DNA of 64,000 bases. Source: Kosmotoga olearia TBF 19.5.1 (GTDB taxonomy: Bacteria > Thermotogota > Thermotogae > Petrotogales > Kosmotogaceae). The position numbers and the translations under genes are program-made. A model generated the notes under the pieces. The model had not been told where the DNA came from and did no database searches. It worked only from the letters and a program-made list of their open reading frames with translations. Each line of letters opens with the position of its first letter. Position 1 is the stretch's first letter. The stretch spans positions 1,922,001 through 1,986,000 of the forward strand of contig NC_012785.1 of assembly GCF_000023325.1 (NCBI RefSeq). Reading direction: 5' to 3'. This document shows positions 52,699 through 64,000 of the stretch, piece after piece.

Positions 52699-53238
52699 TT
52701 ATTCTGATTTCTTATCTTTTATAGCGTTAAGCGCGTAAACAAGCTTGCTGATGATACCGTTCAGCGAGTACACGAGACCAGAAATTGGGGCGGCAAAACC
52801 ACTGACGACCATAGCAATAAGCTGCTCTCTGGACGGTAGCTGTGCCAGATCCGGAATCTTGCTTTCATCGTGGAACACTTTCTCCAGGTAGCATCCTCTC
52901 AAAACAGGGAGCTTCTTTTTCTTGGAGAAATCGTAGACGATTTTAATCGCCTCAATTGGATCGGCATCGACTATGGTAAGGATAGCTGTTGTCCCGGTAA
53001 CCTGCTCTTTCCATTCTTCTTCTTCGTAAGACGCGTTTCTCAACGCCAGTCTGATGAGCGTATTTTTGGCAACCTGATAACGGGCTTTATCTTCGAATTT
53101 TTCGTACAACTGTCCTCTGAGTTCGGAGATTGTTTGAACATCCATGCCCTTGTAATCGGTGAAGAGAATAAGGGATGCTTTGGAAAATCTATCGGTCATT
53201 TCCTGGACAAGTTGTTCCTTTTTGGCTCTTGTGAGCAT
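52699..53238 (-). CDS. rplJ: Ribosomal protein uL10
   Basis: The N-terminal domain binds 23S rRNA (TRAKKEQLVQEMTDRFSKAS, LILFTDYKGMDVQTISELRG), with KNTLIRLALRN following. The C-terminal helical spine that binds L12 dimers lies at about residues 130-179. ATG 53238 is preferred because the GTG at 53250 overlaps the SD (GGAGGTG); it gives 179 residues. It is preceded by an L10 leader and attenuator, so L10(L12)n probably represses its own operon. Confidence 0.96.
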   Translation of the reverse strand: MLTRAKKEQLVQEMTDRFSKASLILFTDYKGMDVQTISELRGQLYEKFEDKARYQVAKNTLIRLALRNASYEEEEWKEQVTGTTAILTIVDADPIEAIKIVYDFSKKKKLPVLRGCYLEKVFHDESKIPDLAQLPSREQLIAMVVSGFAAPISGLVYSLNGIISKLVYALNAIKDKKSE

Positions 53239-53261
53239 CCGCTGTTGCACCTCCTTTCAAA

Positions 53262-53283
53262 AAAAGCGGCCATTGAGGCCGCA
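53262..53283 (-). terminator. Attenuator terminator in the L10 leader
   Basis: On the minus strand GCGGCC and GGCCGC pair around TCAAT, then a run of seven T. It lies just before the rplJ SD, so it reduces transcription into rplJL-rpoBC conditionally. Confidence 0.85.
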
Positions 53284-53400
53284 GAAATATGTGAAAAATT
53301 ATTCTTTCAATCTTTTCCGCGTACCTCGGTAGGCGGTATGGAAAACCTTTAGAAACCTACTGTCTTCGGTACATATTCACTTTCACTTCTTTATTCTACC
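53284..53400 (-). promoter_or_regulatory. Ribosomal protein L10 leader
   Basis: The minus-strand RNA contains ACCGAAGACAGTAGGTTT, AAAGGTTTTCC and CCGCCTACCGAGGTACGCGG, matching the L10 leader pattern (conserved kink-turn-like GAAGACAG and the pairing GTAGG/CCTAC). L10 or L10-L12 binding is known to control such leaders. Here it is followed by the intrinsic terminator at 53262. Confidence 0.9.
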
Positions 53401-53413
53401 ACTTTTAATTCTG

Positions 53414-54109
53414 TTATTCCACTACTTTCTGGTGATCGAGCTTTATACCAGGGCCCATTGTTGGTGCAACGACCACTTTAACGATGAAGCGTCCTTTGGC
53501 GGCTGCTGGCTTCATTTTAGAGATTTGCTCGAGTGCGGATACGAGGTTTTCTTTGAGCTTTTCGCTGTCAAAGGATTTTTTGCCAATCGGGAAGTGAAGA
53601 TTCCCGGTTTTATCGTTTTTGATTTCGACTCGTCCAGCTTTGAAGGCTTTAACAGCTTCTGCGACGTCTGTTGTTACCGTTCCGGCTTTGGGGGAAGGCA
53701 TTAATCCCCTTGGACCGAGAATTCTTCCGAGCCTACCGATTTCTCTCATCATGTCAGGAGTGGCAATAGCCACATCGAAATCTGTCCATCCTTTCTGGAT
53801 TTGCTGGATGAGTTCGTCGGAACCCACAAAGTCAGCTCCTGCGGCTTTTGCTTCTTCAACCTTTTCTCCGCGTGTGAATACGAGAACTTTTACGTTTTTA
53901 CCGGTTCCGTGGGGAAGACTTATCGTACCTCTCACCTGCTGATCAGATTTGGAAGGTTCAATCCCGGTCTTTATATGAAGCTCAATTGATTCATCGAACT
54001 TTGCTGACGGCATCTGTTTCAGAAGTTCAATGGCTTCATCGATTGTATAGGCTTTTGTCCTGTCAACGAGTTTACGAGCTTCGAGATACCTTTTTGATCT
54101 TTTAGGCAT
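53414..54109 (-). CDS. rplA: Ribosomal protein uL1
   Basis: The 231-residue protein begins [21 protein letters not shown] and contains [33 protein letters not shown], the L1 signature region ([20 protein letters not shown]) and [12 protein letters not shown] at the end. It forms the L1 stalk that handles E-site tRNA release and in many bacteria represses the L11 operon. SD GGAGGG precedes ATG 54109, and it is 12 nt downstream of rplK. Confidence 0.98.
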   Translation of the reverse strand: MPKRSKRYLEARKLVDRTKAYTIDEAIELLKQMPSAKFDESIELHIKTGIEPSKSDQQVRGTISLPHGTGKNVKVLVFTRGEKVEEAKAAGADFVGSDELIQQIQKGWTDFDVAIATPDMMREIGRLGRILGPRGLMPSPKAGTVTTDVAEAVKAFKAGRVEIKNDKTGNLHFPIGKKSFDSEKLKENLVSALEQISKMKPAAAKGRFIVKVVVAPTMGPGIKLDHQKVVE

Positions 54110-54121
54110 ACAGATCCCTCC

Positions 54122-54547
54122 TTAGTCTACGACCTCGACGCCCATATTCCTTGCCGTACCCTCGATGATCTTCATAGCAGCTTCGAGAGTCCTGGCGTTC
54201 AAATCGGGCATCTTGATTTTGGCTATTTCTTCCACCTGAGCTTTGGTGATTTTTCCAACTTTGACTTTGTTGGGTTCACCGGAGCCCTTCTTGATGCCGG
54301 CAGCTTTCAGTATTAAGAAGCTGGCAGGTGGCGTCTTCAGTTCGAAAGTGAAGGATCTGTCAGCGTAGACGGTGATAACGGCCGGGAAAACCATTCCTGG
54401 CTTATCAGCAGTGACAGCGTTGAATTTCTTACAGAAGTCCATGATGTTAACACCGTGCTGACCCAATGCGGGACCAACAGGTGGAGCCGGTGTTGCTTTT
54501 CCGGCTTCGAGCTGCAACTTGATTTTTGCAATAATCTTCTTAGCCAT
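54122..54547 (-). CDS. rplK: Ribosomal protein uL11
   Basis: The 141-residue protein has the N-terminal [29 protein letters not shown] (thiostrepton-region proline helix) and the C-terminal rRNA-binding domain ([29 protein letters not shown]). Length and motifs are standard. It binds the GTPase-associated rRNA. ATG 54547 follows the SD AGGAGGT. It is second in line after nusG in the operon. Confidence 0.98.
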   Translation of the reverse strand: MAKKIIAKIKLQLEAGKATPAPPVGPALGQHGVNIMDFCKKFNAVTADKPGMVFPAVITVYADRSFTFELKTPPASFLILKAAGIKKGSGEPNKVKVGKITKAQVEEIAKIKMPDLNARTLEAAMKIIEGTARNMGVEVVD

Positions 54548-54617
54548 ATTTCACTACCTCCTGTGGTTTTAGCGGGATATTCCCTCCCACGTATTTATCG
54601 TGATGCTTCAAAATGCT

Positions 54618-55682
54618 TCAAACAATTTTTTCTATCTCTGACAGGTTTAGCATAACTGGTGTTTCACGGCCGAATATGCTGACAACGACTTTAACTTCCT
54701 GTCTTTCAGGATCAATCTCTGTGATTTTACCTACGAAGTCTTCAAAAGGTCCAGAATTTATACGAACCATTTCGTTGACTTCAAAATCAACCTCAACCTT
54801 GATTGGTCTAGTTTTTTCTTCGTATTCCTCGAGCCCAACCAATCTTAACAGCGCCTTGATCTCTTTGGGCTTTAGTTCTATGGGCTGTCCGCCATTTGAG
54901 ACGAAGTTGACAACATTAGGTGTACTCTTGACGAGATTCCACGTCTCGTCAGTCATGATCATCTCGATAAAGATATATCCCGGGTAAAGCCTTGTGCGGG
55001 TGATTTTAAAGATCTTGATCTCTTTTCTACCGGGTAGTTCAGCGATCTCTGTACGCCCATCAATCTTGGAATATATGGTTTTCGAATCGGCTATTTTCTG
55101 TCCGCGGCTGACTTTGGCGCCTTTTTTGATGATCTTCGGATCATAGCTCTTCGGATAGACCATGTAGACGTCTTCTCCGCCGTTATCTTTTTCAACTACG
55201 ATACGTTTCATCTTTTCGGTGAAGACGATTCTACCATCAAGCTCACAGAAAAAATCTCCCTGCTTCGCCAGAGGCATTCCCTGACGAATTCGTGCACCGG
55301 CCTTAATCCCTGTTTCGACTTTTGCGCTTTCAGGAATGTAATAGGTTTTAGTATAACGCCTGTCTATTGTTTCTATGAAGATCACCCGGTAATTCTTGAT
55401 CTCTTTTATTACACCGTCGTTTTTCGCTTTTGCTTCTGGCTCTCTGGCAATGGGATCACCCTTCTTGACATCCTGGTTAGATGATACAAGAAGCTCGGCG
55501 TCAGATGAGACAATATGCTTCTCCGCCGCCGCGGAGGTTCTGTCAAGCTTTACCTCTTCCGGGACAAGGATTCTGCCGAAAAGATGATCATAACCATAGG
55601 AGCGAACTTTTGCTTCCAGAGCTTCCTTAATAGAATTTTCAAGTCCGGAATAAGTTTGAATTATGTACCACTTTTTACGCAC
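54618..55682 (-). CDS. nusG: Transcription elongation factor NusG with the Thermotogota insertion
   Basis: The 354-residue protein is twice the usual NusG length. The NGN domain opens with KKWYIIQTYSGLENSIKEALEAKV and closes with LYPGYIFIEMIMTDETWNLVKSTP; between them (about residues 45-230) lies an insertion rich in beta structure (PIAREPEAKAKNDGVIKEIKN; GARIRQGMPLAKQGDFFCE). The KOW domain is at the C-terminus (FEVNEMVRINSGPFEDFVGK). An inserted domain II is known in Thermotoga NusG. It starts at GTG 55682. It links RNAP pausing to translation. Confidence 0.97.
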   Translation of the reverse strand: MRKKWYIIQTYSGLENSIKEALEAKVRSYGYDHLFGRILVPEEVKLDRTSAAAEKHIVSSDAELLVSSNQDVKKGDPIAREPEAKAKNDGVIKEIKNYRVIFIETIDRRYTKTYYIPESAKVETGIKAGARIRQGMPLAKQGDFFCELDGRIVFTEKMKRIVVEKDNGGEDVYMVYPKSYDPKIIKKGAKVSRGQKIADSKTIYSKIDGRTEIAELPGRKEIKIFKITRTRLYPGYIFIEMIMTDETWNLVKSTPNVVNFVSNGGQPIELKPKEIKALLRLVGLEEYEEKTRPIKVEVDFEVNEMVRINSGPFEDFVGKITEIDPERQEVKVVVSIFGRETPVMLNLSEIEKIV

Positions 55683-55708
55683 CAGATATCACCTTGCGGT
55701 ATTCATTA

Positions 55709-55915
55709 TTATAGGCCACCTGTGAGGAACTTAAGAAGGTCGCCTATGACATTAGTAAAAATAATATCGAGAAGTCCGAGAAAAATACCGCAGACCAAGA
55801 GAACAACCATAACAGCACCAGTTGTAGAAAGAAGCTGTTTTCTATTTGGCCAGGTTACCTTTTTGGTTTCCTGCCTAACCTCGGTGATGAATCTCCAAAA
55901 ACTCTTTTGTGCCAT
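55709..55915 (-). CDS. secE: Preprotein translocase subunit SecE
   Basis: The 68-residue protein has one transmembrane helix (TTGAVMVVLLVCGIFLGLLD) preceded by the conserved amphipathic segment RFITEVRQETKKVTWPNRKQ. This is the minimal SecE that clamps SecY. It lies between rpmG and nusG, its universal position. Confidence 0.96.
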   Translation of the reverse strand: MAQKSFWRFITEVRQETKKVTWPNRKQLLSTTGAVMVVLLVCGIFLGLLDIIFTNVIGDLLKFLTGGL

Positions 55916-55945
55916 TCAATCTCCTCCTAAGGAATGAAACGTCCA

Positions 55946-56113
55946 TTATTTGGATTCTTTGTGCAATGTGTGTTTTCTGCACCTCGGACAGTATTTTCTG
56001 CTGTCGAGCTTATACTTTTTTCTTCTGTCCTTGAAACGATAATAGTTTCTGGTACCACATTCAGTACACTTGAGTGTCACGAGTATTTTGTTGCTTTTCG
56101 TTTTCTTGGCCAT
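55946..56113 (-). CDS. rpmG: Ribosomal protein bL33
   Basis: The 55-residue protein reads MAKKTKSNKILVTLKCTECG onward, with Cys pairs CTEC and CPRC that bind zinc (the C+ form), then RKHTLHKESK. ATG 56113 follows the SD GAGGTGA. It is located between tRNA-Tyr and secE, a classic arrangement. Confidence 0.95.
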   Translation of the reverse strand: MAKKTKSNKILVTLKCTECGTRNYYRFKDRRKKYKLDSRKYCPRCRKHTLHKESK

Positions 56114-56157
56114 CGTGTCACCTCATCCGTTTTTTTATTCATATATAACATAAACAA

Positions 56158-56244
56158 TGGTGGTAAGGGGTGGGTTCGAACCACCGTAGGCGTTCCGCCA
56201 GCGGATTTACAGTCCGCCCCCTTTGACCACTCGGGCACCTTACC
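56158..56244 (-). tRNA. tRNA-Tyr (GTA anticodon)
   Basis: 87 nt with a long variable arm (class II) and encoded CCA. The acceptor GGTAAGG/CCTTACC is perfect, the anticodon stem and loop GCGGACTGTAAATCCGC gives GTA, and the T-arm is GGTGGTTCGAACCCACC. Confidence 0.95.
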
Positions 56245-56257
56245 ACCGCTAACTGTG

Positions 56258-56333
56258 TGGAGCCAACGAAGGGACTCGAACCCCCAACCTGCTGATTACA
56301 AGTCAGCCGCTCTGCCAGTTGAGCTACGTTGGC
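56258..56333 (-). tRNA. tRNA-Thr (TGT anticodon)
   Basis: 76 nt including CCA. The acceptor GCCAACG/CGTTGGC is perfect, the anticodon stem-loop GCTGACTTGTAATCAGC gives TGT, and the T-arm is GGGGGTTCGAGTCCC. It is the first gene of the rpmG-rpoC transcription unit. Confidence 0.95.
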
Positions 56334-56349
56334 TCGACACTCGGTTTTT

Positions 56350-56378
56350 ATTATAAACGGTCAATAAGAAGCTGTCAA
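56350..56378 (-). promoter_or_regulatory. Consensus promoter of the tRNA-Thr to rpoC unit
   Basis: On the minus strand TTGACA (56373-56378), a 17-nt spacer and TATAAT (56350-56355) match the sigma-70 consensus exactly and lie 16 nt before the tRNA-Thr 5' end. No other terminator is seen until the L10 leader. Confidence 0.93.
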
Positions 56379-56417
56379 GATACCAGAAAAAATTTTTGTT
56401 TCCAGTGATCAAATTAG

Positions 56418-57629
56418 TTAGTGTTCTTTGAAATAACGGTCAGTTATTCTTTTCACGATTTCATAAGCCAGTTCAGCTTTTGACATTTGGGGTAGCATTT
56501 CAAAATCTCCTGAGTCATATATTATTCCCACTTCGTTGAGTTCGGATTCAAAGCCTATGTCTTTTCTGGATATGTCGTTGAAGATGATCATATTCAACCC
56601 TTTTTTCTTGAGTTTTTCCTGTGATCTTTCAAAGACCTGTGAATCTTCGGCACTGAATCCTACGAATATTTTGCCATTAGATTTGTCAAGACTGCTCAAT
56701 ATATCCTTAGTTCTTTTGAGGTTTAGTTGTAATGGTTTATTACTCTTTTTTAGCTTCGCGCTCAAAGTTTTCTCCGGTGTGTAATCAGCGACAGCAGCAG
56801 TCATAACAAGAAGATCGGCTTTCTTTACTTCGGTTATTGTAGCTTCAGCCATTTCTGAGGCAGAAACAACGTTTATTACTTTGATCCCGTAAGGTGGTGT
56901 TAAATTCGTTGGGCCGCTTATGAGTACAAGTTCTGCTCCCATATATCTGAGAGCACGAGCTATCGCATAACCCATCTTTCCAGAAGAACGGTTGGTTATG
57001 AATCTTACTGTGTCAATGTATTCTCTTGTGGGACCCGCAGTGACAACCGCTTTCTTTCCAGAAAGGGGTTTCGGAGAAAGAAGAAATGCCAGTTCTTCAA
57101 TTATTTTGTCGTTATCTGGATAGCGGCCTTTACCGGTTTCGCCACAGGCAAGATGGCCTTCTTCCGGTTCGATGAAGTACCAGCCGTTATTTTTAAGGAT
57201 GGCGATGTTCCTTTGTGTTGTTACATTCTCGAACATCCTTGTGTTCATGGTAGGAACGAGAAGCTTTCTATTCCCGTTATATGCCAATACTGTTGACAAC
57301 AAAAGATTATCGGCTATCCCGTGAGCTATTTTTGCTAGAGTATTTGCTGTTGCTGGTGCAATGATTAAAGTATCTGCCCAACGGGAAAGCTCAGTGTGTG
57401 GAATCCATCCTTTTTCTACAGCGTTGAGATCTGTGTATACCGGACAGTTGCCGACAGCGGAAAAAACAACACCAGAGATCATTCCTTGAGCCTCTGGTGT
57501 CATAATTATTGCTAAATTTGCCCCTAATTTTCTCAGTTTACTTACAAGATCAACAGCTTTGTAGATTGCTATGCCGCTGCTTATACCTAAAAGTATGTTC
57601 TTACCTTTCAGAAATCTGCTTTCCATCAT
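56418..57629 (-). CDS. coaBC: Bifunctional phosphopantothenoylcysteine decarboxylase/phosphopantothenate-cysteine ligase
   Basis: The 403-residue fusion has an N-terminal flavin decarboxylase (GISSGIAIYKAVDLVSKLRK; PATANTLAKIAHGIADNLL; active-site VPTMNTRMFEN) and a C-terminal ligase (VVTAGPTREYIDTVRFITNRSSGKMGYAIA; KADLLVMTAAVADYTPEK). Together they convert 4'-phosphopantothenate to 4'-phosphopantetheine for CoA. It overlaps rpoZ by 4 nt. It ends the minus-strand unit; no clear terminator is seen. Confidence 0.96.
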   Translation of the reverse strand: MMESRFLKGKNILLGISSGIAIYKAVDLVSKLRKLGANLAIIMTPEAQGMISGVVFSAVGNCPVYTDLNAVEKGWIPHTELSRWADTLIIAPATANTLAKIAHGIADNLLLSTVLAYNGNRKLLVPTMNTRMFENVTTQRNIAILKNNGWYFIEPEEGHLACGETGKGRYPDNDKIIEELAFLLSPKPLSGKKAVVTAGPTREYIDTVRFITNRSSGKMGYAIARALRYMGAELVLISGPTNLTPPYGIKVINVVSASEMAEATITEVKKADLLVMTAAVADYTPEKTLSAKLKKSNKPLQLNLKRTKDILSSLDKSNGKIFVGFSAEDSQVFERSQEKLKKKGLNMIIFNDISRKDIGFESELNEVGIIYDSGDFEMLPQMSKAELAYEIVKRITDRYFKEH

Positions 57630-57865
57630 TTTACCTTTGGGACGAGGATTTTCAACATTTCTTCGTTTCTGATGACTATGCGACCCTCTTCCAATTCTTT
57701 AAGGGCAATGTTTATCTTGTCGCCGGCTTGTTTCACCATTTGGGGGTCGAGTTTTGGCCTACCAAAGTCTTTTAGACCCTCGGCTCTACGCGCAGCGGCT
57801 ATAGGGATAGCGTACTTATGCCTTATCCTTTTGAGAAGTTTGTCGTAATTAATTATCACAGACAT
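57626..57865 (-). CDS. rpoZ: RNA polymerase omega subunit
   Basis: With ATG 57865 (SD GGAGAG 8-9 nt upstream) the protein is 79 residues. [26 protein letters not shown] is the conserved omega opening that wraps the beta' C-terminus. The frame extends to GTG 57874 but that start collides with the SD. It lies between gmk and coaBC, the common order gmk-rpoZ-coaBC. Confidence 0.93.
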   Translation of the reverse strand: MSVIINYDKLLKRIRHKYAIPIAAARRAEGLKDFGRPKLDPQMVKQAGDKINIALKELEEGRIVIRNEEMLKILVPKVK

Positions 57866-58481
57866 CGTTATCACTCTCCTTAAAGAAGTCCTGTAGTCCC
57901 ATATGATCTTTTATTCTATCAACTCTCAGTTGTTCTGCTATTATTACTGCTTCAAGTTGTTTTACCGACTCGTTTAAAGTTCTGTTAACTACCAGATATT
58001 GAAAATCTGAAATGTGGGATAATTCCCACTTGGCATCTTTGAGTCTTCTTTCCCGATCTTTCTCTTTTTCAGTGCCCCGGTTGTCAAGGCGCTTTTTCAG
58101 ATCTTTGAATGATGGAGGGCATATGAATATGGTAACAGCGTCGGGAAGTTTTTTCATCACAGACAATGCACCCTGAACATCAATATCCAGGATAATGTTT
58201 ATCCCTTTTTCAATCTTTGACTCAACGAAACTTTTTGATGTTCCGTAGAGGTTACCATGGACTTCCGCCCATTCAAGAAATTCCCCACTATTTACCAGTT
58301 CCACAAATTTTTCTTTACTAACGAAAAAGTAATCTTCCCCATCAATCTCTCCAGGCCTTTTGGGGCGCGTTGTATAAGAAACAGAAAATGTAAGATTCGG
58401 GATTTTTTTTAGGACTTCTTTCAAAATTGATGTTTTTCCAGCTCCGGAAGGACCGGAGACTACATAAATTGTTCCCCTCAT
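57849..58481 (-). CDS. gmk: Guanylate kinase
   Basis: The 210-residue protein has the P-loop [15 protein letters not shown], the GMP-binding [42 protein letters not shown] and the lid arginines in [12 protein letters not shown]. It phosphorylates GMP to GDP. It overlaps remA upstream by 4 nt and rpoZ downstream by about 17 nt. Confidence 0.97.
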   Translation of the reverse strand: MRGTIYVVSGPSGAGKTSILKEVLKKIPNLTFSVSYTTRPKRPGEIDGEDYFFVSKEKFVELVNSGEFLEWAEVHGNLYGTSKSFVESKIEKGINIILDIDVQGALSVMKKLPDAVTIFICPPSFKDLKKRLDNRGTEKEKDRERRLKDAKWELSHISDFQYLVVNRTLNESVKQLEAVIIAEQLRVDRIKDHMGLQDFFKESDNDVCDN

Positions 58482-58777
58482 TCTTCCGTCCGTCTCTCCG
58501 CCTGTCTGATTTCTTCGAGAAGTTTCTCGATGTCCGTGAAGGTTTGCATGAAACGAGAAGCGATTGTTTCTGGTTGAATTGCGCTGAGAATAACGTGGTT
58601 ACTGTCAGTGATTACAATAGCACGAGTTTTTCTACCGTAAGTAGCGTCTATTAGCTTTCCTTCCTCTTTGGCAACCTCTTTTAGTCTTTTCAAGGGAGCT
58701 GATTCAGGGTTAACAATCGCTATAACACGATCCCCAATGATTACGTTTCCAAACCCAACATTGATAAGTCCGTACAC
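58478..58777 (-). CDS. remA: RemA/DUF370 family DNA-binding protein
   Basis: The family core [49 protein letters not shown] and [11 protein letters not shown] is complete. GTG 58777 is the better start (SD AGGAGG 7 nt upstream) and gives 99 residues; GTG 58786 overlaps the SD. In Bacillus, RemA forms rings that wrap DNA and activates matrix genes. In this phylum its role is unknown, but its place between yicC and gmk is conserved widely. Confidence 0.9.
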   Translation of the reverse strand: MYGLINVGFGNVIIGDRVIAIVNPESAPLKRLKEVAKEEGKLIDATYGRKTRAIVITDSNHVILSAIQPETIASRFMQTFTDIEKLLEEIRQAERRTEE

Positions 58778-58789
58778 TCTCTGCACCTC

Positions 58790-59662
58790 CTACTCTATGT
58801 TTTGCACCTGTTCTCTGATTTTATTTACCAACGTACGTCCTTCGATTGAAAGAGATGTTATGGACAGTTTCTTTGATTTAGCCGCTATGGTAGAAAATTC
58901 GCGATGCATTTCCTGACAGAGGAAATCAAGTTGAATACCACATTCGCCATCTTTATCGAGAAGCTTTTCGAAGGAATCTATGTGTGAGAATAGTCTTACT
59001 ATCTCCTCAGATATATCGGCGCGTTCAGCGAGGATTACCACTTCCTGCTCCAATCTATTCTTATCAGCTTCAAAATTGAGAATTTCTTCCACTCTCTTTT
59101 TGAGCTGTTCACGATAAAATTCCAGAAATCCTTTGGATTCCTCTTTTAGAGAATTTGCTATTTGTCTCAAACTGGTGAGATAGGAGCGTATGGCTTGAGA
59201 AAGGTTTTCGCCTTCTCGTTCTTTGTCTTTGTTTAAGTCCGTCACCGCTTTTCCCAGAGCGATCTTAGCACAGTCCCATATTTTTTCCATCAACTCTGGA
59301 GAGACTTTGTACCTCAATATATCTTTCATTTTCGTCATTACATCGAGACTTATCCTGTCAGCAATTTTGAATTTATCAGCGAGTTGATTTAAAGCTCTGT
59401 AATAAGCGCTTGCCATTCCCATATCTGGTTGAATTACATCGGCCTGATCCATGAACAGAATATCTATGTATGCTTTGATTGTTCCCCTTCTGAGGTGATC
59501 TCTCAAGAATCTGGAGGCTTTGATTTCGAGTTCGGTGAATCTTCCACCTGTGTTTACATCAATGTTCAGGTGTTTAGAGTTAACGCTCTTTAATTCAACG
59601 GAACATAGTATTCCGCCTTTTTCTTCCTCTGCTCTTGCGAATCCTGTCATACTTCTAATCAT
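58790..59662 (-). CDS. YicC/YloC family endoribonuclease
   Basis: The 290-residue protein opens MIRSMTGFARAEEEKGGILC, with ELKSVNSKHLNIDV and a C-terminal DUF1732 part (EVVILAERADISEEIVRLFSHID, GIQLDFLCQEMHREFSTIAAKS), both diagnostic. YicC homologues have been reported as RNases affecting sRNA turnover. It is followed by remA after 12 nt, as in many Firmicutes and Thermotogota. Confidence 0.93.
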   Translation of the reverse strand: MIRSMTGFARAEEEKGGILCSVELKSVNSKHLNIDVNTGGRFTELEIKASRFLRDHLRRGTIKAYIDILFMDQADVIQPDMGMASAYYRALNQLADKFKIADRISLDVMTKMKDILRYKVSPELMEKIWDCAKIALGKAVTDLNKDKEREGENLSQAIRSYLTSLRQIANSLKEESKGFLEFYREQLKKRVEEILNFEADKNRLEQEVVILAERADISEEIVRLFSHIDSFEKLLDKDGECGIQLDFLCQEMHREFSTIAAKSKKLSITSLSIEGRTLVNKIREQVQNIE

Positions 59663-59717
59663 TAGATCACCTCAAAGAGAATTATATCTGACTGTGAACA
59701 ATTATACCCGTTTAGAG

Positions 59718-63199
<3,482 letters not shown>

Positions 63200-63203
<4 letters not shown>

Positions 63204-64000
63204 ACCTCTATCACCGTTACACCGTGGCCACCCTCAGAAGGGGTTCCCACTCTGAAGGTTTTAATTTTCTTTGATTTTCTTAGATAACGCCAGACGGCTT
63301 CAGCTAGTTTTCCCGTGCCCTTCCCGTGGATTATATACCCTGTTCTGAGCTCTTCGTTAAGTAACTCATTGATGAATTTATCGAGGACGAATGGAACATC
63401 TTCAGTGACCATACCGCGAATGTCAATCTCCTTTGCGGTGAATCCACGGGATCCTGAAGGGGTGTAAGAATCGCTACTTATGTCGGTCAGATTTGTGGGG
63501 GTATCAGCGTGTTCAAGTTTTTCTAGAGGGAGATCCAGAGTCAATCGGCCGGATTTTACAATTGCCCGGTTCTCATCTATATCAATTATTTCTCCTGTTA
63601 AACCTGTTTCGATTATTTTCACCGTTTCACCTGTTTTGAATTTTTTGAAGGTTTTTTCTCGACTTATTAACTTCCCGGCGTCCATTTCCTTACGAACTTT
63701 CTGGAGTTTTTTCACAGCTTCGACCTTATCTTTTTCTCTGCTGGAACGCGAGAGGTTTATTGCATTTTCGATTTCACTCATGAGTCTGGTAACTTTCTCT
63801 TCAAGTTCCTTCAACTCTTCGCTAACCTCGGCGTATCGCTTTTTCTTCAGTAGCTCGAGTTTTTTCTCATAGGTTTTTTTCAGTTCTTTGAGATTTTGTT
63901 TTTCATTTAACAGTTCCCGCTTGAGTTTTTCTACCGTAGATCTTTCCCTATGCAGTTTGGAAATGAGTTTTTCAAAATCCACAGTTTCTGAGGTAAGGTA
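63200..64000 (-). CDS. mutS2: MutS2 family protein, C-terminal part (5' end outside the window)
   Basis: The frame is open to the window edge, 267 residues. It starts with the end of the ATPase region (YLTSETVDFEKLISKL), then a long coiled coil (about residues 10-105), a KOW-like segment (FKTGETVKIIETGLTGEIID) and a C-terminal Smr nuclease domain (KEIDIRGMVTEDVPFVLDKF, TGYIIHGKGTGKLAEAV; in MutS2 the usual LDLRG is here IDIRG). MutS2 acts on recombination intermediates and, in some bacteria, on collided ribosomes. The Smr motif HGKGTG is intact. Confidence 0.93.

Noticed and set aside
54618-55682. Long NusG as a fusion or annotation error
   Set aside because: The insertion between NGN and KOW parts is in frame and is a known feature of Thermotogota NusG.

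Overview
The window looks like a chromosome segment of a Thermotogota bacterium, most like the Kosmotoga/Mesotoga branch. The evidence is: a 354-residue NusG and a beta' subunit of about 1,560 residues with N-terminal insertions, both typical of the phylum; an NfnAB-type bifurcating oxidoreductase; a [FeFe]-hydrogenase-domain protein; an archaeal-like asparagine synthetase; a Taq-type M32 carboxypeptidase; and A/T-rich coding with strong SD sequences. This placement is inferred from gene content; no rRNA is present.

Layout. 1-1.1 kb: end of a [FeFe]-hydrogenase-domain gene and a HAD phosphatase gene with one in-frame amber codon. 1.25-5.37 kb: an IS21-family element with an ISL3-family element inserted in its right terminal repeat; both target duplications are readable. 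5.7-12.1 kb: GNAT-like protein, broken HD hydrolase, cupin/HD-GYP protein, secreted helical protein, degenerate IS4/IS5-type element, NUDIX hydrolase, CPBP protease. 12.5-17.1 kb: McrBC-type restriction locus whose mcrB frame is continuous except for two in-frame stops. 17.2-27.6 kb: acetyltransferases, methyltransferase, SDR, SYLF protein, M1-like and S9 peptidases, and a 1.07-kb gene-free stretch of palindromic repeats between two convergent genes. 27.6-32.1 kb: tRNA-Trp, a GAFTGA-type regulator, and two tandem copies of a 1,370-bp insertion sequence. 32.1-35.6 kb: asparagine synthetase behind a complete Asn-codon leader-peptide attenuator, then nfnAB. 35.6-37.5 kb: another palindrome array interrupted by an IS110-family element. 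37.5-43.8 kb: DegV, M32 carboxypeptidase, nucleoside/sugar-type ABC transporter. 43.9-56.4 kb: the core operon tRNA-Thr, tRNA-Tyr, rpmG, secE, nusG, rplK, rplA, L10 leader, rplJ, rplL, rpoB, rpoC. 56.4-64 kb: coaBC, rpoZ, gmk, remA, yicC, cysteine desulfurase, ligA, acpS and mutS2 (partial), all on the minus strand and mostly overlapping.

Three observations stand out. First, a 29-codon leader ORF with six Asn codons, an overlapping antiterminator and a perfect terminator sits directly before the asparagine synthetase gene: a self-contained Asn attenuator. Second, a family of arrays is tiled with mini-hairpins at a 20-21-nt period, each usually a 5-6-bp stem around a 3-nt loop; stem sequences differ from unit to unit but remain self-complementary. 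They lie between convergent gene pairs. Third, the IS110 element has inserted into such an array. An uninterrupted copy elsewhere in the window lets its ends be placed to the base, and its 5' noncoding leader contains four segments matching the left and right target and donor sequences, as expected of an IS110 bridge RNA.

The insertion sequences, the in-frame stops in mcrB and the HAD gene, and the frameshifted HD gene suggest ongoing mobile-element activity and gene decay in the left half. The right half is intact housekeeping sequence.
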